Shown here: in pieces, positions 6,715 to 10,449 of the stretch
Layout: every line of letters starts with the position of its first letter
How positions within the stretch are numbered: position 1 is the first letter of the stretch
Source of the DNA: Fibrobacteraceae bacterium
GTDB taxonomy: Bacteria; Fibrobacterota; Fibrobacteria; Fibrobacterales; Fibrobacteraceae
DNA: 10,449 bases
Assembly (NCBI GenBank): GCA_023231365.1
Contig: JALNVO010000084.1
Coordinates: forward strand, 1-10,449
Direction: 5' to 3'
Made by a program: the position numbers and the translations under genes
Notes under the pieces: generated by a model
Databases searched by the model: none
What the model was told of the DNA's origin: nothing
What the model saw: the letters and a program-made list of their open reading frames with translations, nothing else

Positions 6715-7596
6715 ATGGATATCGTTCAAAAAGACCGCCTCATCCGCGCCACCGGTGCAAAAGTCCCTTTTCGCTTAGTACTCGCCGACATCACGAATTC
6801 GGCAAACGAAATTGGCAAAATGCACGGAGCCTCATCCGAAACGCTCAGGCTCCTTGCCGAGACATCCCTTGCCTCACTCATTCTCTCTTCCGGACTCAAA
6901 TTTTTGGGCACTGTCAGCGTAAAGGTGAACTTTTCGGGCGACATCTCCTTCTCGCAAGCGGAATCTACACCACAAGGCCTTTTCCGCGCAATGATTCCCC
7001 AAGACGAAATTCTCGCTGCGCAGAAATACGAACCCGTACTCTCACCGATCCACTTTCAGGTAGTGACGCTCAATGAACGCGGCAAGCGTGCCGGAGAAAG
7101 CATCATCGATGCCGTATCCGAAAGTATGGGCCGGAACCTCTCTGTTTATATGCTGCAATCCGCGCAGACAAATTCAGCTGTCGGCATTGAAGCTAAAGTC
7201 AACAAAAACGATCCCCACAAACTGGATTATGCAGTCGCTTTTTATGTAGAGCCCTATCCCGACATTTCGGGTGCGGAACTCACCACGCTTGAAAAACAGA
7301 TCTCCAAGCTTCCGCCCTTCGGCGAATTCTACGATGGCAAAGCATATTCGCTCCACTCCTTGATGGATTCCATCTCTGGAGATTATAATGTTGCGATTGT
7401 AAGAGAAATCGAACCGAAGCCCTATTGTCCGTGCAGCAAAATCCGCACGCTTTCAACTCTCGCAAGCATTCCCACAGCAGACTTGGAAGACTTGATTAAA
7501 GACAACAAGGACTTGGAACTCGTTTGCGACTTTTGCCGCAACAAGTACATTATTACTCCGGACGAAATCCGGGACATCCTCAAAGATAGGAGCTAA
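6715..7596 (+). CDS. hslO: Hsp33 redox-regulated chaperone
   Basis: A cytoplasmic holdase that is inactive while its C-terminal cysteines bind zinc and becomes active when they are oxidised during oxidative stress and unfolding. The product has 293 residues, the usual Hsp33 length. The redox switch is complete: C238-P-C240, then 30 residues, then C271-D-F-C274, the same CxC-30-CxxC spacing as in the E. coli protein, in typical surroundings (YCPCSKIR and CDFCRNKY). The N-terminus (MDIVQKDRLIRATGAKVPFR) aligns with the usual Hsp33 start. The frame continues upstream to an ATG at 6631, but those 28 residues (MGFAKCNQPLHENEF...) are not part of the family and would place the TATATT box and the dyad inside the gene, so 6715 is chosen. 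No proper Shine-Dalgarno sequence is present (AGGC is too close to the ATG). First gene of a three-gene plus-strand unit, with thrH 11 bases after. Confidence 0.94.
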   Translation: MDIVQKDRLIRATGAKVPFRLVLADITNSANEIGKMHGASSETLRLLAETSLASLILSSGLKFLGTVSVKVNFSGDISFSQAESTPQGLFRAMIPQDEILAAQKYEPVLSPIHFQVVTLNERGKRAGESIIDAVSESMGRNLSVYMLQSAQTNSAVGIEAKVNKNDPHKLDYAVAFYVEPYPDISGAELTTLEKQISKLPPFGEFYDGKAYSLHSLMDSISGDYNVAIVREIEPKPYCPCSKIRTLSTLASIPTADLEDLIKDNKDLELVCDFCRNKYIITPDEIRDILKDRS

Positions 7597-7607
7597 GAGA
7601 GCCTCTC
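7588..7607 (+). promoter_or_regulatory. Unusual ribosome-binding region of thrH with a small hairpin
   Basis: The only strong Shine-Dalgarno sequence, AGGAG at 7588-7592, is 15 bases before the thrH ATG, which is too far for good use. Between them, GAGAG at 7597-7601 and CTCTC at 7603-7607 form a short inverted repeat that ends at the ATG. If it folds (GAGA-GCC-TCTC), the effective spacing shrinks to about 4-5 bases. Alternatively AAGAGAG (7595-7601, 6 bases from the ATG) is the binding site and the hairpin hides it. The hslO stop lies within the same stretch. Confidence 0.35.
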
Positions 7608-8225
7608 ATGTTTACAAAGCAATGTATCGTCACACTTGATATGGAAGGAGTCCTCACTCCAGAAATTTGGATCGCCGTTGCCCAAAAGACGGGCATCCCT
7701 GAGCTCAAACTGACCACGCGCGACATCCAAGACTACGATGAACTGATGAAAGGACGCCTTGAGATTCTCGCCCGCGAGCATTTGAAACTGTCCGACATCC
7801 AAAAAATTATCGGTAGCTTGCCGCTCCTTGAAGGTGCTAAGGATTTCTTGGACACGCTCCGCGACGAAGCTCAAGTAATTATTCTCAGCGACACCTTTCA
7901 AGAATTCGCCTATCCGCTTCTCAAAAAGATGGACCTGCCGACCATTTTCTGCCATAACCTCATCGTACAAAACGACCAGATCGTAAGCTACAAGCTCCGC
8001 TTGCAAGACCAGAAGAAGCATACTGTAGAAATGCTCCGTTCCTTAAACTTCAAGGTGTTCGCTTCCGGCGACTCCTTCAACGATACGGGAATGCTACTTG
8101 CCGCAGACAAAGGCGTTTTCTTCTGCGCTCCCCAGACCGTTACAGACAAATTTCCTACTTTAGAAGCCACACATTCCTACAAAGAGCTTCTCGATACTTT
8201 CCATAAATTCGAGGACACGCTCTAA
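7608..8225 (+). CDS. thrH: Phosphoserine phosphatase / homoserine phosphotransferase ThrH
   Basis: A 205-residue HAD-superfamily enzyme very like ThrH of Pseudomonas, which hydrolyses phosphoserine and can pass the phosphate to homoserine, linking serine and threonine synthesis. Motif I is D11-M-E13-G-V with the ThrH-type glutamate in place of the second aspartate of ordinary SerB; it is followed by LTPEIWIAVAQKTGI and the TTRDIQDYDELMKGRL segment, hallmarks of this group. Motif II is SDT (94-96), motif III the lysines at 136-137, and motif IV GDSFND (154-159). By family knowledge D11 is the phosphorylated nucleophile. It begins 11 bases after hslO and its TAA stop overlaps the next ATG as TAATG. 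It may be the cell's main phosphoserine phosphatase, but a serB elsewhere cannot be excluded. Choice of ThrH over SerB is confident from motif I and the flanking segment. Confidence 0.93.
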   Translation: MFTKQCIVTLDMEGVLTPEIWIAVAQKTGIPELKLTTRDIQDYDELMKGRLEILAREHLKLSDIQKIIGSLPLLEGAKDFLDTLRDEAQVIILSDTFQEFAYPLLKKMDLPTIFCHNLIVQNDQIVSYKLRLQDQKKHTVEMLRSLNFKVFASGDSFNDTGMLLAADKGVFFCAPQTVTDKFPTLEATHSYKELLDTFHKFEDTL

Positions 8226-9424
8226 TGCCCATGAAAGCAGTCGTGCTCGCTCCGGGCAAAGAAAAATCAGCACTCCGCAAGCATCCCTGGTTATTCAGCG
8301 GTGCCATTCAGAAAGTGATGGGATCCCCCGAGAGCGGCGATTCTGTAGAAGTATATGCCAACAACGGTACTTTTTTAGGCATCGCGGCCTATTCCCCCGA
8401 ATCGCAAATCCGCTGCCGCTTCTGGACATTCAAGGAAAAGGCGGAAATCAACCGAGAATTCTTCTCCGATGTCCTCGATAAAGCCATTGAAAGCCGTAGA
8501 AGCCGGGGCTTCGATATTAACGATACCAAGTCAGCATTCCGCCTAGTAAACGCAGAAAACGACGGTATTCCGGGTTGCATCATCGACAAATATGCCGACA
8601 TCTATTGCGCTGAAATTCTCGCGACCGGTGCGGACAAATTCCGCAACGACATCTTTGAACTCCTCGCCGAAAAGACGCATTGTCGCGGGATTCTTGAACG
8701 AAGCGATTCCGACGTGCGCCTTAAGGAAGGCCTCCCCATCCGAAAAGAAGTCGCTTATGGCGATGTCCCGAAAACACCTGTCGAAATGATCGAAAACGGA
8801 ATTAAGTTCGACGTAGATGTATGGAACGGTCACAAAACCGGATATTACTTGGATCAGCGCGATGCCCGCTTTGAAGTCGGCAGATACGGCAAAGGCAAGC
8901 GAGTTCTCAACTGTTTTTCTTACACGGGCGGATTCGGGCTCTTCGCATTACAGAACGGAGCAAGCTCCGTTACGGAAATCGATGTTTCTACAGACGCTTT
9001 GAACATTGCAAGAAGCCTCATACAAAAGAACGGATTTGACTCAGGCAAAGTCATTCTAAAAGAAGCCGATGTATTCACCTACTTAAGAAGCTGCCGCGAT
9101 AGCCGCGAAACTTTTGATCTGATCGTTCTCGACCCACCCAAATTCATCGAAAGTAAAGCGCACTTGAACAAAGGAGCCCGCGGCTACAAGGACATCAACC
9201 TGCTTGCACTTAAGCTCCTTGCCCCGAACGGAATTCTCGCCACATTCAGCTGTTCCGGGCTCATGGAGATGGATCTCTTCCAGAAAATCGTCGCGGATGC
9301 CGCGGTAGATGCAAACCGCGAGGTTCAAATCATCAAGCGATTCGGACAACCCGCAGACCATCCCGTCAAAACAACTTTTCCGGAAGGCCAATACTTAAAA
9401 GGCCTCTTGCTCGAAGCGAGATAA
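8225..9424 (+). CDS. rlmI: RlmI-type 23S rRNA (cytosine-5) methyltransferase
   Basis: A 399-residue class I SAM methyltransferase with the layout and length of RlmI, which makes m5C1962 in 23S rRNA. An N-terminal PUA domain (about 1-75, starting VVLAPGKEKSALRKHPWLFSG) is followed by a central domain with HKTGYYLDQRDAR (203-215), SAM-binding motif I VLNCFSYTGGFGLFAL (227-242), motif IV DPPKF (303-307), the SCSG motif with C343, the likely catalytic cysteine, and a C-terminal QPADHPV segment. The first ATG at 8225 overlaps the thrH stop (TAATG) and has GAGG 10 bases upstream inside thrH; a second ATG at 8231 would be 16 bases from it and is less likely. Last gene of the unit, followed by a terminator. 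Family assignment is strong; the exact target base is inferred from RlmI and could differ. Confidence 0.9.
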   Translation: MPMKAVVLAPGKEKSALRKHPWLFSGAIQKVMGSPESGDSVEVYANNGTFLGIAAYSPESQIRCRFWTFKEKAEINREFFSDVLDKAIESRRSRGFDINDTKSAFRLVNAENDGIPGCIIDKYADIYCAEILATGADKFRNDIFELLAEKTHCRGILERSDSDVRLKEGLPIRKEVAYGDVPKTPVEMIENGIKFDVDVWNGHKTGYYLDQRDARFEVGRYGKGKRVLNCFSYTGGFGLFALQNGASSVTEIDVSTDALNIARSLIQKNGFDSGKVILKEADVFTYLRSCRDSRETFDLIVLDPPKFIESKAHLNKGARGYKDINLLALKLLAPNGILATFSCSGLMEMDLFQKIVADAAVDANREVQIIKRFGQPADHPVKTTFPEGQYLKGLLLEAR

Positions 9425-9445
9425 AACAGATCTAATTTTTTACAG

Positions 9446-9474
9446 AAGCCGCCTAAAATAAGGCGACTTTTTTT
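9446..9474 (+). terminator. Intrinsic terminator after rlmI
   Basis: CGCCT at 9450-9454 and AGGCG at 9461-9465 pair around AAAATA; one mismatch further out, AAG (9446-9448) pairs with CTT (9467-9469), and a T-run continues to 9474. It ends the hslO-thrH-rlmI transcript 21 bases after the rlmI stop. Its last bases overlap the stop codon of the convergent TPR gene. On the minus strand the stem is followed by only a broken T-run, so it may serve that gene less well. Confidence 0.85.
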
Positions 9475-10449
9475 ATTTGCGCGGAAGCACCGCCGCATTC
9501 TTTTCTTGCCACACGGCATCTTCCCAAGCGCGCTGAGATTCACTCGCCCATTCGGAATTCGGATACATTTCCACGGATTCACGGTACTTGGCTACAGCCG
9601 AACGATAATCCCTGCGGCTACGGTAAATATTGCCCATCTGCAAAAGAACATAGGACTTGGAATCATCGTCCTTGAGCGAATTCAAGACATCGTGATAGAG
9701 CGAGAGCGCGGACGAATAATTGCCGAGCTTGTACGCTTGATTGGCAAGGTCCAGGGAGCCCTCAGTCTTTTTAGCGGCAGCCGGACTAGAAGCGGGCTGT
9801 TCCATTTCTGCAACATCCGTAGATTCCTTAACAGAAGAAGATTCCGAAGCCGCTACATTCGCTACTTCTTGAGATTTTGTCTCTTGAGGGGAATCGGCTT
9901 TCTTCTCCTCTGTGGGCTTTCCGCCGAGTTCCGCTATGCGGGCTTTCGCCTTTTCCACAGCGTTTTTATTAGTCGAAAGCTTCACGTAGGCTTCCAATTC
10001 TGCCTTTTCCAAATCTTTCTTATTCTGTTTCTTATAAATTAAGCTCAAATAATAATGAGCGTTATACCCGAGCTCCGGAAAATCAAAAGAATTCTTCAAA
10101 TTGTATTCCGCTTTATCAAGTTCCCCAAGTTCATAGCGGCCAACGCCCGCAAAATAATAAGCGCCGGGATTTCCTGGTTCCTTAGCGAGCACATCGCGGA
10201 AGGCATTTCCAGAAGCCTTGTAATCCTTGGAATCAAACAATTTACGGGCCTTTTCAAAAGCGGGAGAAGAATAGGAAAACCGAGTATCCGAGGTCTTTGC
10301 GTCCGTTTTCTTTTCTTCTGTTTTTCCCTTTGCTTTCGCTTCCGCCTTCTGTTCAGGGGCCTCTTCCTTTTTCCCGTCATCAAAATCCGGAATTTGCGGC
10401 ATTTTTTTGCGTTCATTCGCTGCACTGGTTTTGTCGCCCAAGCGTTCAA
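9473..10449 (-). CDS. TPR-repeat protein, N-terminus outside the window
   Basis: The minus-strand frame stays open to the window edge; a TTG near the edge (10439-10441) is only an alternative codon and the ATG at 10400-10402 has no Shine-Dalgarno sequence, so the true start is probably beyond the window. Numbering from the TTG, residues 21-53 are a low-complexity Lys/Glu/Ala linker, 58-160 hold about three TPR units (KARKLFDSKDYKASGNAF, NPGAYYFAGVGRYELGEL, AHYYLSLIYKKQNKKDLEKA), 174-227 are a second flexible, Ser/Glu/Ala-rich linker, and 228-296 hold two more TPR units ending in MYPNSEWA. TPRs are protein-protein scaffolds. The charged linker would suit a protein anchored at its unseen N-terminus, for example in the envelope, with CpoB/YbgF-like or BamD-like parts, but no signal or membrane segment is visible. 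Function unknown. Confidence 0.85.
   Translation of the reverse strand, partial: ERLGDKTSAANERKKMPQIPDFDDGKKEEAPEQKAEAKAKGKTEEKKTDAKTSDTRFSYSSPAFEKARKLFDSKDYKASGNAFRDVLAKEPGNPGAYYFAGVGRYELGELDKAEYNLKNSFDFPELGYNAHYYLSLIYKKQNKKDLEKAELEAYVKLSTNKNAVEKAKARIAELGGKPTEEKKADSPQETKSQEVANVAASESSSVKESTDVAEMEQPASSPAAAKKTEGSLDLANQAYKLGNYSSALSLYHDVLNSLKDDDSKSYVLLQMGNIYRSRRDYRSAVAKYRESVEMYPNSEWASESQRAWEDAVWQEKNAAVLPRK

Noticed and set aside
10439..10441. TTG as the start of the TPR protein
   Set aside because: The frame continues open to the last base, there is no ribosome site in view, and the visible part begins in a linker-like region, so the gene is taken as partial.
1..10449. A new defence, secretion or biosynthetic system
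   Set aside because: Every complete gene fits a known housekeeping family and no group of unknown genes is present; only the partial TPR protein lacks an assigned role.

Overview
The window is ordinary chromosomal housekeeping DNA, tightly packed and about half G+C, from a Gram-negative-type bacterium. I infer, with modest confidence, a member of the Fibrobacter lineage. That rests on overall codon style, on TATATTT-type -10 boxes set very close to the transcribed genes, and on the gene repertoire; no single diagnostic gene proves it. I see no phage, insertion sequence, CRISPR array or defence island.

Layout. (1) Bases 1-2670, plus strand: the 3' part of metG (methionyl-tRNA synthetase with a C-terminal tRNA-binding domain), then a SpoU/TrmH-family RNA methyltransferase 49 bases further on. 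(2) Bases 2671-3092: a non-coding block with a run of small hairpins, a 22-bp perfect inverted repeat acting as a two-way terminator, and a tRNA-Pro(UGG) on the minus strand with its own extended -10 promoter. (3) Bases 3093-6537, minus strand: a three-gene cluster read as DJ-1-family gene, cimA (citramalate synthase), hisD (histidinol dehydrogenase). The last two overlap by ATGA and are probably translationally coupled. (4) Bases 6538-6714: a divergent control region with a 16-bp dyad and a TATATT box. (5) Bases 6715-9424, plus strand: hslO (Hsp33 chaperone), thrH (phosphoserine phosphatase/homoserine phosphotransferase) and an RlmI-type 23S rRNA methyltransferase, ended by an intrinsic terminator. 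(6) Bases 9473-10449, minus strand: the C-terminal part of a TPR-repeat protein whose start lies outside the window.

How they fit together. Three genes and the tRNA serve translation (metG, the SpoU methyltransferase, rlmI, tRNA-Pro). cimA, hisD and thrH belong to amino-acid synthesis (isoleucine, histidine, serine/threonine). The DJ-1 and Hsp33 genes, divergent from one control region, both belong to families that respond to thiol oxidation.

The most unusual feature is the tRNA-Pro terminator. Its inverted repeat does not stop at the terminator but runs into the tRNA, so the 3' acceptor strand of the tRNA has a perfect complementary copy just beyond the terminator. I found no convincing new multi-gene system; the remaining findings are small regulatory and structural observations.
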